DNA of 64,000 nt from Sulfurimonas sp. HSL-1656 (GCF_039645585.1 NZ_CP147915.1:558001-622000), one strand, 5' to 3'. Counted from the first letter of the stretch, positions 43,851 through 53,162 are shown. Numbers and translations are program-made. The notes: generated by a model not told the origin, from the letters alone.

Positions 43851-44780
43851 ATGAGTAGTATTCATATTTCTGTTGTGACACCCGTTTACGGATGTGCAGC
43901 TTCACTTGAGCAGCTCTATGAACGCTTGGTAAAAACACTCACGAAGATTAATGAAACGTTTGAAATCATAATGGTGAATGACGGCAGTCCTGACGATGCA
44001 TGGGAAAAAATACAAAAGCTTGCAGCAAATGATAACAGAGTAAAGGGAATCAGGCTTTCAAGAAATTTTGGTCAGCACCATGCCATTAGTGCCGGGCTTG
44101 ATAATGTTTTCGGGGATTGGGTCGTTGTGATGGACTGTGACCTTCAGGATCAGCCGGAAGAAATATTGAAGCTGTACGAGAAAACGGCGGAAGGATATGA
44201 TATTGTTGTCGGTCAGCGGGAAGAGCGTCAGGACGGTTTTTTAAAACGTATGGGGTCTGCACTCTTTCATAAACTGTTTAATTATCTGACAGACCAAAAG
44301 AATGATGCGAGGGTGGCCAACTTTGGAATTTATGCCAATTACGTCATAGAATCGTATAAACAGTTCAAAGAACAGAACCGCTTTTTCCCATTTTTTATCA
44401 ATTGGATGGGGTACAATCGTGCTGAAATTCCTATAATCCACGCTGAACGCTCTACCGGAAAATCACATTACAGTTTAGAAAAACTGTTTGATTTGGCTAT
44501 TGATACAATCGTTTCGTATTCGAACAAACCACTCCGTCTGTCTATAAAAATAGGCTTCGTGATTTCTGTCTTTTCAATGCTTTATGCAGTGTGGCTAATA
44601 GTGCAATATTTTATGTACGGTATACCGGTTGAAGGCTGGACCAGCGTGATGGTTTCTCTTTTTTTTATGGGCGGATTGATTCTTGCCAATCTCGGTATTC
44701 TTGGGCTCTATATCGGAAGAGTATTTGAGGAAACGAAAAAAAGACCTTTTTACATAATTCAGGAAAAAGTCAATTGTTGA
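43851..44780 (+). CDS. GT2 glycosyltransferase, DPM1/GtrB-like
   Basis: 309 residues. GT-A fold start (ISVVTPVYGCAASLEQLYERL), the DxD-type acidic motif in VVVMDCDLQDQPEEIL, and the QDQPE and GQREERQDGFLKR features of DPM1/GtrB/ArnC enzymes that move a sugar onto undecaprenyl (or dolichyl) phosphate. Two C-terminal membrane helices (IKIGFVISVFSMLYAVWLIV; VSLFFMGGLILANLGILGLYIG) anchor it. Good RBS (GAGGAAG). It begins the island and is probably the lipid-linked sugar donor step. Confidence 0.85.
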   Translation: MSSIHISVVTPVYGCAASLEQLYERLVKTLTKINETFEIIMVNDGSPDDAWEKIQKLAANDNRVKGIRLSRNFGQHHAISAGLDNVFGDWVVVMDCDLQDQPEEILKLYEKTAEGYDIVVGQREERQDGFLKRMGSALFHKLFNYLTDQKNDARVANFGIYANYVIESYKQFKEQNRFFPFFINWMGYNRAEIPIIHAERSTGKSHYSLEKLFDLAIDTIVSYSNKPLRLSIKIGFVISVFSMLYAVWLIVQYFMYGIPVEGWTSVMVSLFFMGGLILANLGILGLYIGRVFEETKKRPFYIIQEKVNC

Positions 44781-44880
44781 AAAAAATCGGCCTGGAACAG
44801 TTGGTTTTTTAAAAAAGACCTTTATTTATACTCTTTTGAGAATCAGATGTATTTTTCCGCAATGCAGTATATAAGATGGG

Positions 44881-46503
44881 ATGGTTGTTGTGATACTTAC
44901 AGCAAATTCAAAGTATATAAAGATTCTAAAGGGGCAAGGTAAAAATACTTTTTTTGGCATGTTCGTCATCATGCTTTTTTTCGCCTATTGTCAACAAACA
45001 CTGTTAATTGATCAGAATGATGATCTCACTGTGTGGAACCTTTTAGTTGACGGCGAATATAGGACGCTGATTGTCAGTAATCCACTATCCGCTGCCCTGA
45101 GCTTTTTGTATCATATTCTGCCAGCTGTCCCCTGGTACAGTCTGACATTAATGCTCCCATTCATATACTCCTACAGATTGTCGTTGGATATTGCCGACCG
45201 TTTCCGGACAAAAGCTCTTCGATTTGCTATGCGGAGCTTCCTCTTACTGTTTTTTATTATCTTTTCGATGAACCTTTCCGTCACGATGATAACGGTTTTG
45301 CTATTCGTCATAAACCTACAAAATCTTCAGCGGAATGTCCCGCTATTCTGGATTGTTACTGCCGTCGCGTTGCTGCTAAGGACGGATGTCGTATTGGGAT
45401 TGTCTCCCCTGGCATTTTTGACAATGATGTACCTTTATATGCAGAAGGAATTCGTGTGGATACAAAAAGCACAAGTGTTTGCTTTCTTCCCAATGATTGT
45501 CTATTGTATACATATTGCACTGATTTGGATGGACCCTGAGTATGCCCGCTGGCTTTCATTTAATAACGCCAGAGCATATTTTGTTGATTTCCAGGGTATG
45601 AAGGGACAAGTGCTCTCGGAGTTGCAGCACTGGGTTATCGGGGTATGGTGGGTTGTGGACGAGGATATATTACCGACGGAACAGATAATCGCTGCTGCGG
45701 GAAATATGTGGATGGTCCTGTATGCTCGTCTAATGCATTTTACGTTACCGGCGTTTTTGCAACTATACCTGTTAACGGGTATATTGATGGTGTTTTATTC
45801 CAGGCAGAGAACCAAGAATATATTTTTTCTTCTTATGATTACTTCTTATTTGCTCTTACTTGTAAATCTCCGTGATGTCGAACGCGTTGTATTACCTGTG
45901 ACGTTGTTCGCCATCATATTTTTATTCTATTTTATTGATGAGTCGACTTTGAAAAGCCGTCTAGTTAGTCTGGCTTTTTTAAGCCTGCTAATCCTTTTTC
46001 TTATTCCGAAGGCATATCAGGAGTTTAAGGAGAGTCGGCTGGTAAGTGAACGCCAGAAAAACTACTATACCGAACTGGCTGTATTAACGAAAGGAAACCA
46101 AAGTCGGATTGCAATCCCAGTCTTTTTCCCGGTGTTTTTTCTGAATTTGAACGAAGTGTTCAAATATCATAGAGTGTTTGACGAAGGAGCATGGCCGCAC
46201 TGGGGAAGGGCTAATTATTATGTTGCCGGTTGGCTTTCCAGACATCCTTATTTCTATAGAAAGCACAACATTTCCCACGGTGGAATCGATCGCCGGTTTG
46301 ATTCCTATTATGAATTTATGATGGATGAAAATACGACATTCCTTGGCGGCAATGCCACCAATATCGATATAGAGCAGACGCACAGAAGGTTACTGGATTA
46401 TTATGACCACCATAAAGCAAATATGGGGTGCAAACACAAGATTGTAGACATGAATAGTACCCTTAACTTTAAACTTGTTAGACTTTCCGTCGAATGCCAG
46501 TGA
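44881..46503 (+). CDS. Multi-TM protein, probable GT-C glycosyltransferase
   Basis: 540 residues, about 11 membrane helices in the first 390 residues and a soluble C-terminal domain with conserved-looking motifs (RLVSERQKNYYTELAVLTKGNQSRIAIP; FDEGAWPHWGRANYYVAGWLSRHPYFYRKHNI). The N-terminal first external loop has LIDQNDDLTVWNLLVDGEYR with acidic pair DD, as in lipid-sugar-dependent GT-C enzymes. I did not recognise the exact family. The start ATG at 44881 has no clear RBS. Confidence 0.6.
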   Translation: MVVVILTANSKYIKILKGQGKNTFFGMFVIMLFFAYCQQTLLIDQNDDLTVWNLLVDGEYRTLIVSNPLSAALSFLYHILPAVPWYSLTLMLPFIYSYRLSLDIADRFRTKALRFAMRSFLLLFFIIFSMNLSVTMITVLLFVINLQNLQRNVPLFWIVTAVALLLRTDVVLGLSPLAFLTMMYLYMQKEFVWIQKAQVFAFFPMIVYCIHIALIWMDPEYARWLSFNNARAYFVDFQGMKGQVLSELQHWVIGVWWVVDEDILPTEQIIAAAGNMWMVLYARLMHFTLPAFLQLYLLTGILMVFYSRQRTKNIFFLLMITSYLLLLVNLRDVERVVLPVTLFAIIFLFYFIDESTLKSRLVSLAFLSLLILFLIPKAYQEFKESRLVSERQKNYYTELAVLTKGNQSRIAIPVFFPVFFLNLNEVFKYHRVFDEGAWPHWGRANYYVAGWLSRHPYFYRKHNISHGGIDRRFDSYYEFMMDENTTFLGGNATNIDIEQTHRRLLDYYDHHKANMGCKHKIVDMNSTLNFKLVRLSVECQ

Positions 46504-46517
46504 ACCGGGAGGACGGA

Positions 46518-46883
46518 GTGGGATACTTTTATATTTTTGCAACAGTGTTGTTTACCGTCTATGGCCAGTTGATCCTCAAATGGCGTATCGAAAAGTTCGG
46601 TGCACTGCCGGAGGGTTTGGCGGAAAAGATATTTTTTCTGCTGAAACTGTTGTTTGACCCGTTTATTTTCAGCGGCTTTCTTGCTGCATTCATTGCATCC
46701 CTTTTCTGGATGGCTGCGATGACGAAGTTTGATGTGAGTTTTGCCTATCCCTTTATGAGCGGCGCTTTTGTTCTTGTTTTTCTTTTTTCCGTCTTTTTAT
46801 TCAATGAGCCGGTCTCCTGGCACAAGGTTGTCGGTCTCATATTGATTGTCGCGGGTATTATTGTGACGAGCCGAAGTGTATGA
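46518..46883 (+). CDS. Small EamA/ArnE-like membrane transporter
   Basis: 121 residues from GTG 46518, which has GGGAGG 5-6 bp upstream; an ATG at 46494 is the alternative. Four helices in the drug/metabolite-transporter style: YIFATVLFTVYGQLILKW, FSGFLAAFIASLFWMAAMTKFDVSFAYPFMSGAFVLVFLFS, and KVVGLILIVAGIIVTS. Such small proteins work in pairs to flip undecaprenyl-phosphate sugars (ArnE/ArnF). It overlaps the previous and next genes, so it is translated with them. Confidence 0.75.
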   Translation: MGYFYIFATVLFTVYGQLILKWRIEKFGALPEGLAEKIFFLLKLLFDPFIFSGFLAAFIASLFWMAAMTKFDVSFAYPFMSGAFVLVFLFSVFLFNEPVSWHKVVGLILIVAGIIVTSRSV

Positions 46884-48064
46884 GCCCTTCTGTATTACCC
46901 CGCCGGCTGGAGCGAATTGTTAAGGGCCTCTTTTTCATCGCTATTTTTGCAACGGCATTTTTTCTCGTGTACAACCAGGTGTTCAATAGCGGAAAAGTGA
47001 GTCCTGATGGTACGACGGGTTATGAAAGCGATACGCTTGAACACATAGAGATCCTGAAAGACTTTTTTGAAGAAGGGACCGTACTTCCTCATCCAATGTG
47101 GCATCTGCTTGTCAAACTCTTTTCTTTCCTGACGGCAATGAGCGTTGAAACTTCAGCTGTCGTCATCTCTGCTCTTCTGGTGACCTTGTGGAGTTTCCTT
47201 GTATACCGCGTAGTCGCTTCCATGCTGGGAAGTGTGTATCCATCTGAATTGCTTTTTTTGACCGTGACCTTCGTCATAATCACGATCGGTCCTTTGTGTG
47301 TCCCCTTTTATGAAAAGATTATTTATCTAGGGCAGGGCTCTCCCAATGTCTGGCACAACGTGACATTGTGGACAGTGAAACCTTTTGCTCTGGTGGCGGT
47401 ATGGACAGCGGTCATCGCCTTGCATAAAAGGCAAATGAAATATTATTGTTTCGCGCTTGTGTCCACTTCGCTTTCATTATTGGCCAAGCCGAGTTTTGTC
47501 ATCATCTTTTTACCGTCGCTGTTGGCGTTGATAGTGAGCAGGCATTACTTTACATATAGGAATAGTCTCTTTTACCTAGTATTGGCCGGCATTGCACTCG
47601 TTATCCTTTCCTATCAGTATTCAATAACTTTCGGTGCCCATTCGAAAATTGTAGTCGACTTTCTCGGGGTCTGGTCTATGCAATCGTCCAATGTTGTCGT
47701 CTCTATTCTGCTGGCATTGGCCTTCCCGCTTCTGCTCTTACATTTCCACCCCAAAGTTATCGAAAATGATTATATTTTTCTCTCCTGGGTACAGGTACTG
47801 CTTGGCATCATGCTGTTTGCGCTCTTTGCCGAAGCGGGTTCGCGTTATACACATGGGAATTTTGGATGGAGCTATATTATTGCACTGGGGTTTTTGTACC
47901 TTTTTTCTGTGATAGAGTATGCAAAGGATTTTAAGCAGATCGTTTTCGCCAAACGATGGATCTTACTGCTTTTATTGAGCCTGCAGACATTGATCGGAGT
48001 CTATTATTTAGTAAGAGTCCTTCAGGGACAGCACCCGTTGTTCATCGCCATTATGCTGGGTTGA
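46880..48064 (+). CDS. Multi-TM protein, probable GT-C-like glycosyltransferase
   Basis: 394 residues starting with ATGA overlap to the previous stop. About ten membrane helices. External loop 1 holds PDGTTGYESDTLEHIEILKDFFEEGTVLPHPMWHLLVKLFSF, with acidic residues and HPMWH that resemble GT-C enzymes. No clear family assignment. It is the last gene of the tight GT2-ArnE cluster; a gene-poor stretch follows. Confidence 0.6.
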   Translation: MSPSVLPRRLERIVKGLFFIAIFATAFFLVYNQVFNSGKVSPDGTTGYESDTLEHIEILKDFFEEGTVLPHPMWHLLVKLFSFLTAMSVETSAVVISALLVTLWSFLVYRVVASMLGSVYPSELLFLTVTFVIITIGPLCVPFYEKIIYLGQGSPNVWHNVTLWTVKPFALVAVWTAVIALHKRQMKYYCFALVSTSLSLLAKPSFVIIFLPSLLALIVSRHYFTYRNSLFYLVLAGIALVILSYQYSITFGAHSKIVVDFLGVWSMQSSNVVVSILLALAFPLLLLHFHPKVIENDYIFLSWVQVLLGIMLFALFAEAGSRYTHGNFGWSYIIALGFLYLFSVIEYAKDFKQIVFAKRWILLLLLSLQTLIGVYYLVRVLQGQHPLFIAIMLG

Positions 48065-48811
48065 TCTTCTGCCGTTAACCGATTTCTATCAGGAGTGGTC
48101 ACACTCCCAAGTGCCGCCGCCGTTATTCTGCTATAGGTCACACGGGGTTTGAAATCAAATAAAATATGAATAATTGTTATATAAATACATGTAATCATGG
48201 AATTTTGATCGAAGATTGGACCCGCCTGTGCAAGGGCGGGAATGAATAATAAAATCGTCATTTTAGATAGGATACACTTTCCTCGTTTTAGCTACAGAGA
48301 TCATATAAACTACAAAGTGCCTCAATCTCTATTCAAAGGGTGCTCTGCTGCAGATTGAACCGGTTTGGGTGCCACATTTATGATTGAATGTGCCAAGAGA
48401 TATGAGGGGTGCCACCTATGGTTGCGCAACGATGATTCTTTTTGGCAGACTGCCCAATTGGGGCTATGAAGAAGAGCGTGTGTTAGAGGCGATGACAGTG
48501 AAAAAATGCCTGGAAGACAGACAGTTCCAGAAGTGTTTTTAAGGAGAGCTGTGGGTTTCAGAAAGCGTTGGTTGACGCCTTTGTGTACACATGCACTTGT
48601 GATGGCGGGGATACTGCTCAATGCGCGCTTCTTGTGGAATACATTCATAAGTATGCAGTCTTGCTTTTATGTTCCTTCTCATACACGCAGAGTAGGACGG
48701 GAGGATGCTTTGGCGTTTCCGCCAGCTTCGCGTTGGCAGAAAGCAATCGTTTGCTCCGTATTCCATTCTCCTGCGGAATGACAACTTAAGAAATCGAAAA
48801 GGTGATAAAAC
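48065..48811. other. Gene-poor spacer with gene remnants and small hairpins
   Basis: No intact gene is convincing. CCCGCC/GGGCGG (about 48223-48240) is a hairpin resembling a common extragenic element. Two overlapping frames between about 48361 and 48540 (GATFMIECAKRYEGCHLW then, after a frame change, GYEEERVLEAMTVKKCLEDRQ) could be one decayed gene. A CATTC/GAATG hairpin lies near 48763-48779. Low-complexity AT-rich stretch precedes it. Confidence 0.4.
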
Positions 48812-50680
48812 ATGTCCATAACTTCTTTAAGTAAGTTTATTATGAGCCAGAGGCTGCTTTGGCAGTACCTCGGAATAGCACTCCTTATGTTTTACTTGTC
48901 GCCACTTGTGCTGTACGGGGAACATTTGCTCTATCTCGTTTTTGACAATTTGGACTCAAATGTTGTTTGGTTCAAGGTCCTGGCGGAAAGTGGAATGCTT
49001 TTTGCCGGGAGTGATGCTATCGTTCCCAACATGATGGGAGGTTTGCCGAGAGGGTCTTACGGTAGCGAGTACAATGTGCTTCAATGGCTCTATTACTTTT
49101 TCAAGCCTATCAATGCCTATGTGATCAATGAGATTCTTATGCATGTAGTGGCCTATTTCTCGATGTACCTTTTTTTGGATCGTATCGTATTTAGGTCCGA
49201 ATACTCTGGCCGGTATCCATTTATTGTCTTTGGGGCGCTCTATTATGCGGTGTTGCCTTTCTGGCCGTCCGGTGGTCTCAGCGTTCCGTTGATGCCGTTG
49301 GTGGTCTATGCACTTTTGAAGATACGTGCAGCAGAGGGAGAGTGGTGGCATTGGATATTATTGGCGTTGTTGCCACTTTACAGCAGCTTCATATTAGTTT
49401 ATATGTTTTTCATTATTGCAGCCGCACTCTTGCTCGTCATCGATACCGTACGGACTAGAAGCCTCAATCGGGCGTTTTTCTTTGCCCTTTTTATGATGGG
49501 CAGCCTTTTTTTGCTTGTGGAGTATCGTCTGGTTTACATGACGTTTTTCGATACGGGCTTTGTGTCGCACCGCACTGAGTTCGAGATGCTGATAAAAGAG
49601 AGCTTGCTGTCGTCATACAGGGCTTCTCATCTTGAATTTCTTAACGGGAACCCCCATGCCAAGGGGCTCCATCTGACGTATATAGTTCCAACCATGCTAT
49701 TGGCGATGCTCCTCGCTTTTTCACGACGCAAATTCTCCATGTGGGAGTCACTTTTCATTTGGGCCGTTTTCGGTGTGACGTTTGCCGTCGACATCTGGAG
49801 TGTTGTCATGACGCAGAAATATACGATGCCCCTGCTGTTGTGCTTTGCCATGGTTGCCTGGTACTTTCAAAAAAAAGCACGTTTATTGCCACTCCTGCTG
49901 CTGGTGCAGATCCTACTTTCATACTGGTTTGGCTACTGGTTTTATGAAGGCTTGGATAGTTTAAAAACGTTTGTACCATCTCTCGAGATGCTGAATATGT
50001 CGCGGTTTTTCTTTTTTCAGCCTATGATATGGGCGCTGATCGCCGCTGTTGCCCTGAAAATCATTTACCGTCGTCTTGAACTTACAGGTCTTTTCGTGAT
50101 TTTGTTGTTTGCGCTTCAACTGCATGTAGCCAAAACGCACGCCTATTTCGGGATAGCGGAGCAGGAACACCATATGACATACGAGAACTATTACGCAGAA
50201 GAGATGTTCGATGAGATCCGGAAATTCATTGGTAAAGATCAGAAAGAGTACAGGGTGGTGAGTCTGGGGATCGAACCAGCACCTGCACTGTTCAATGGAT
50301 TTTACACACTGGATGGTTATTCGGTCAACTACCCTCTGGAGTACAAGAAAGAGTTCCGGAAAATCATCGAAAAACATCTTGACCAACACGCAGCAAATCG
50401 TCAGATGTATGACGAATGGGGCAGCAAGGTGTATATGTTCGCATGGGGGTGCAATTATATTATCTATGATCACACTGTGAAACTGGACAACCTGGACTTC
50501 AATACGACGCAAATGTATAATATGGGGGCACGTTACATTCTGTCGGGGCATGAGATCATCACACCGGAGAAACTCGGGCTGAGTTTTATGAGGAAATTTA
50601 CAGGTGAACACAGTTACTGGGATATCTATCTTTATGAGATAATCCCCGGTTCTGACAAAAATCAGAAAAAGAACAACTAA
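48812..50680 (+). CDS. Large multi-TM protein, DUF6044-like (probable GT-C-type)
   Basis: 622 residues with an RBS (AAGGTGAT) before the ATG. About twelve helices to residue about 430, then a soluble C-terminal domain. The first loop NLDSNVVWFKVLAESGMLFAGSDAIVPNMMGGLPRGSYGSEYNVLQWLYYF has the acidic residues and pattern of the DUF6044 family as I recall it. The C-terminal part holds AFWGCNYIIYDHTV-like and repeated YxxE segments (EEMFDEIRKFIGKDQKEYRVVSLGIEPAPALFNGFYTLDGY). Function unknown; a polyprenyl-sugar transferase is a reasonable guess from context. Confidence 0.6.
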   Translation: MSITSLSKFIMSQRLLWQYLGIALLMFYLSPLVLYGEHLLYLVFDNLDSNVVWFKVLAESGMLFAGSDAIVPNMMGGLPRGSYGSEYNVLQWLYYFFKPINAYVINEILMHVVAYFSMYLFLDRIVFRSEYSGRYPFIVFGALYYAVLPFWPSGGLSVPLMPLVVYALLKIRAAEGEWWHWILLALLPLYSSFILVYMFFIIAAALLLVIDTVRTRSLNRAFFFALFMMGSLFLLVEYRLVYMTFFDTGFVSHRTEFEMLIKESLLSSYRASHLEFLNGNPHAKGLHLTYIVPTMLLAMLLAFSRRKFSMWESLFIWAVFGVTFAVDIWSVVMTQKYTMPLLLCFAMVAWYFQKKARLLPLLLLVQILLSYWFGYWFYEGLDSLKTFVPSLEMLNMSRFFFFQPMIWALIAAVALKIIYRRLELTGLFVILLFALQLHVAKTHAYFGIAEQEHHMTYENYYAEEMFDEIRKFIGKDQKEYRVVSLGIEPAPALFNGFYTLDGYSVNYPLEYKKEFRKIIEKHLDQHAANRQMYDEWGSKVYMFAWGCNYIIYDHTVKLDNLDFNTTQMYNMGARYILSGHEIITPEKLGLSFMRKFTGEHSYWDIYLYEIIPGSDKNQKKNN

Positions 50681-50768
50681 TTGTTTCAGTGTAAATTAAT
50701 GTAAAGTTGATGATAATAGACCGTATGACTGCTAGTGTGGTCTAGAATTTTTACCAAAGGAGTGAATC

Positions 50769-51161
50769 ATGAAAAGAAGTGGTTTCACTATGATCGAATT
50801 GATCTTCGTTATTGTTATTCTCGGTATTTTGGCAGCGGTTGCCATTCCTAAACTTGCGGCAACTCGGGATGACGCGAAGCTTTCTAAAGAGATTGCAAAC
50901 GTTAAAACATGTGTAAGCGATCTTGGTGCGGCATATACTGCACAGGGTTCTACGGGTATGACGAACTCAATGGCTCAAGCGCCGGCTTGTGTGGCGACTT
51001 CAGCAAGTGCTGACGACTGTTTTGCCGTCGCGATTACAGCTGCTTCAGGTACGGCAACAGTTACATCCAGCGCTACTGCAACACATTGTGGCAATGCGGC
51101 TGTACTGGCTTCAAGCTTGATCACGACTCACGCATTCGGCGGTTCTAACGTCTCTTATTAA
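50769..51161 (+). CDS. Type IV prepilin-like protein 1
   Basis: 130 residues: MKRSG before the prepilin peptidase site, then FTMIELIFVIVILGILAAVAIPKLAATRDD, the class III signal with Gly at -1 and Glu5. The head has two or more Cys (TCVSDL, CVATSASADDC, HCGNA) that can form disulfides, and the end is GGSNVSY. It lies before a perfect hairpin and is followed by two more prepilin-like genes. Probably a (pseudo)pilus subunit, perhaps the major one. RBS AAAGGAG. Confidence 0.88.
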   Translation: MKRSGFTMIELIFVIVILGILAAVAIPKLAATRDDAKLSKEIANVKTCVSDLGAAYTAQGSTGMTNSMAQAPACVATSASADDCFAVAITAASGTATVTSSATATHCGNAAVLASSLITTHAFGGSNVSY

Positions 51162-51162
51162 T

Positions 51163-51192
51163 TTTAAAGAGGGGAGACTTCCCCTCTTTAAA
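51163..51192 (+). terminator. Perfect 13-bp hairpin between prepilin genes 1 and 2
   Basis: TTTAAAGAGGGGA (51163-51175) is perfectly complementary to TCCCCTCTTTAAA (51180-51192) with loop GACT. It begins 2 bp after the gene-1 stop. The 3' flank (TTATTACCC) is not a strong U-tract, so it may be a partial terminator or mRNA stabiliser that sets a higher level of prepilin 1. Confidence 0.75.
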
Positions 51193-51264
51193 TTATTACC
51201 CGTGGAAGTATTAAAAAGAGAAGTAGACGTGACTGCTTTTTTTAATGTTTGACAAAAGGTAGTT

Positions 51265-51726
51265 ATGATGAACCGGCGTAATGCATTCACCATGATCGAA
51301 CTGGTTTTTGTCATAGTAATACTGGGTATTTTATCTGCTATTGCCCTGAGCAAGCTGAGTGCAACAAGGGATGATGCCCGGTTGTCACAAATGGCAAAAT
51401 CTATCTCTATCTCTATTGGAGAGGTTGTTGCCAATGCAGTTGCTAGAGGGATTGTCCCTTCTTCAGAAGCGGAATGGGTAGATGCATCGAAAAATATAGC
51501 AAGTCTACGTGCAAACGGTTTAGCTGTTGTGACGGGTTCGAATGATGTCGAGTTCGCAATAGGTGGCGTGTCGGACTGCCTGGTGTTCCATCTCGCCGCA
51601 GTAGCAGGTGTTCAGAGCCTGACGATTGTTAAGCCGGCGAGCTCAGTTGAGCTATGTCAGCGCTTACAGGGTATGTTCGCAAACAGTGCATATCCGTTAA
51701 GAGGGGGAAATGTAAATTATGACTAA
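51265..51726 (+). CDS. Type IV prepilin-like protein 2
   Basis: 153 residues. MMNRRNA then FTMIELVFVIVILGILSAIALSKLSATRDDARL: the same signal with Ala at -1 in place of Gly and Glu5 retained. The globular part contains two Cys (SDCLVFH; ELCQRLQ) and ends GGNVNYD, similar to GGSNVSY in protein 1. The Ala(-1) is an uncommon but accepted prepilin peptidase context. Overlaps gene 3 by 8 bp. Confidence 0.85.
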   Translation: MMNRRNAFTMIELVFVIVILGILSAIALSKLSATRDDARLSQMAKSISISIGEVVANAVARGIVPSSEAEWVDASKNIASLRANGLAVVTGSNDVEFAIGGVSDCLVFHLAAVAGVQSLTIVKPASSVELCQRLQGMFANSAYPLRGGNVNYD

Positions 51727-52102
51727 AAATGCATTTACGATGATAGAACTTATTTTTGTAATTGTGGTATTGGGGATATTGGCGAGTATTGCCATTCCAA
51801 AATTTGCGGCTACGCGTGAGGATGCAAAGATTTCCGCTGCGAGGGCAACCGTGGCTGCAGTACGTTCCGGTATCGTCTCTGAAAGACAAAAACGGATGTT
51901 GCGGGGTGATACAACCTATATTACAAGTTTGGGTGATAACTTTATCGGTGTACTTTCTTATCCGGCGAAAGACTGGACGAGAAGTAACGAAAGTTACAGT
52001 ATTGTAATTGGTCCAAATACGTGTACATACACATATGACAATACGACAGGACAGTTTACAGCCTCTAGCCCTACTGGGCTGTGTACAGCTGTTGATTATT
52101 GA
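51719..52102 (+). CDS. Type IV prepilin-like protein 3
   Basis: 127 residues. MTKNA then FTMIELIFVIVVLGILASIAIPKFAATREDAKIS, again Ala at -1 and Glu5. The globular domain has Cys pair TCTYTYDNTTGQFTASSPTGLC, the DTSSF-like disulfide loop of minor pilins in this phylum, and ends CTAVDY. It starts inside the stop region of gene 2 (8 bp overlap), so both are translationally coupled. Confidence 0.85.
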   Translation: MTKNAFTMIELIFVIVVLGILASIAIPKFAATREDAKISAARATVAAVRSGIVSERQKRMLRGDTTYITSLGDNFIGVLSYPAKDWTRSNESYSIVIGPNTCTYTYDNTTGQFTASSPTGLCTAVDY

Positions 52103-52140
52103 TAGTATTGCTCAAAGAGTTTAAATAAAGGTTATAAAGA

Positions 52141-53109
52141 ATGCGAAAAGAGTGGTCAGCCCTTCGAGTAACTTTTATCCTTTATTTTGCTATTTTAATT
52201 ATTCCGGTAAACATATTTTTCTTTTATTCATTGGTTGAAAGCAGTAAAGAAGATACGGATGTTGTTCGACAAATTGGTGAGATTGGGTCGACGATACAGC
52301 GCCTTGCTCTGCTTGATGCATACGATGAGAATGTGGCACTGGTGAACCGTGTTGACGAAGCCATGGACGAAATCAAACCGTGGTTCTCGCGGCAAGAGCA
52401 GATCGAATACAATATCCGCGCACGCACGCCTGCCGAACAGTTTGAAGGGTTGGTTGGCTGCTGGCATCAGTTTAAACGTTCACTGGAAGGTCATGCGGAG
52501 CATATGACGACCATGCAACATGCTGCAGCATGTTGGGATAAAAGCCAGTCACTTCTATTCGTCACAGGAAAAATTTCCGATTTAAAGAAAAACACAACGA
52601 TCAACATGATCTATTTCAGCTTGACATTGAGTATGTTGATGCTGGTGGCCCTTGTGTATTTGGTGCGGGTCTATATCCATTTGCAAGAAAAGAAACATGC
52701 GGTATATGATCTTGAGACAAAACTGTTTAACAGACAATACTTTGATGCGGAATTAAAGAAATTTTGTGCTGAATCGCTGCGACACACGCATTCTCTGAGC
52801 GTACTCTGTTTCCGTATTGAAAACTTTGCACTGCAAGAAAAGAATAGGGATAAACAGCACCTGTCCACAAAGGTAGGTGGGATTTTTAATGCCAATGTAC
52901 GTGAAAGCGATACTGCCGCACGCTGTACATTGGACGCTTTTGCATTGATCCTGCCAGAGACTGATCAGGAAGGTGCAGGAATACTTCGATCACGTTTGGA
53001 AGAGAAACTTGCTTCAGAAGATTTGAATTTTCAAACGATGTTATTCACGAATGATGAAAAAGAGTGTTCGATATTTGAAGCCGAAATTGAACACTATCTA
53101 CGAGCTTGA
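52141..53109 (+). CDS. Membrane protein with degenerate GGDEF domain
   Basis: 322 residues. Two membrane helices (about 10-31 and 162-184) enclose a periplasmic region of about 130 residues with three Cys-containing stretches. The cytosolic part begins HAVYDLETKLFNRQYFDAELKKF (like the DxLTGLxNRxxF start of GGDEF domains) and ends AARCTLDAFALILPETDQEGAG, where the catalytic GG(D/E)EF motif is TLDAF. It is therefore probably an inactive c-di-GMP sensor or scaffold and not a cyclase. It follows the prepilins on the same strand. Confidence 0.7.
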   Translation: MRKEWSALRVTFILYFAILIIPVNIFFFYSLVESSKEDTDVVRQIGEIGSTIQRLALLDAYDENVALVNRVDEAMDEIKPWFSRQEQIEYNIRARTPAEQFEGLVGCWHQFKRSLEGHAEHMTTMQHAAACWDKSQSLLFVTGKISDLKKNTTINMIYFSLTLSMLMLVALVYLVRVYIHLQEKKHAVYDLETKLFNRQYFDAELKKFCAESLRHTHSLSVLCFRIENFALQEKNRDKQHLSTKVGGIFNANVRESDTAARCTLDAFALILPETDQEGAGILRSRLEEKLASEDLNFQTMLFTNDEKECSIFEAEIEHYLRA

Positions 53110-53162
53110 TATTAGGCTGATTTTGTCGTATCTATTTATTACAACTGAAGTGATATGCTGAC

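Noticed and set aside
48506-48781. 91-codon frame in the island spacer
   Set aside because: No RBS, no recognisable domain, ends in the region of a palindromic extragenic repeat.
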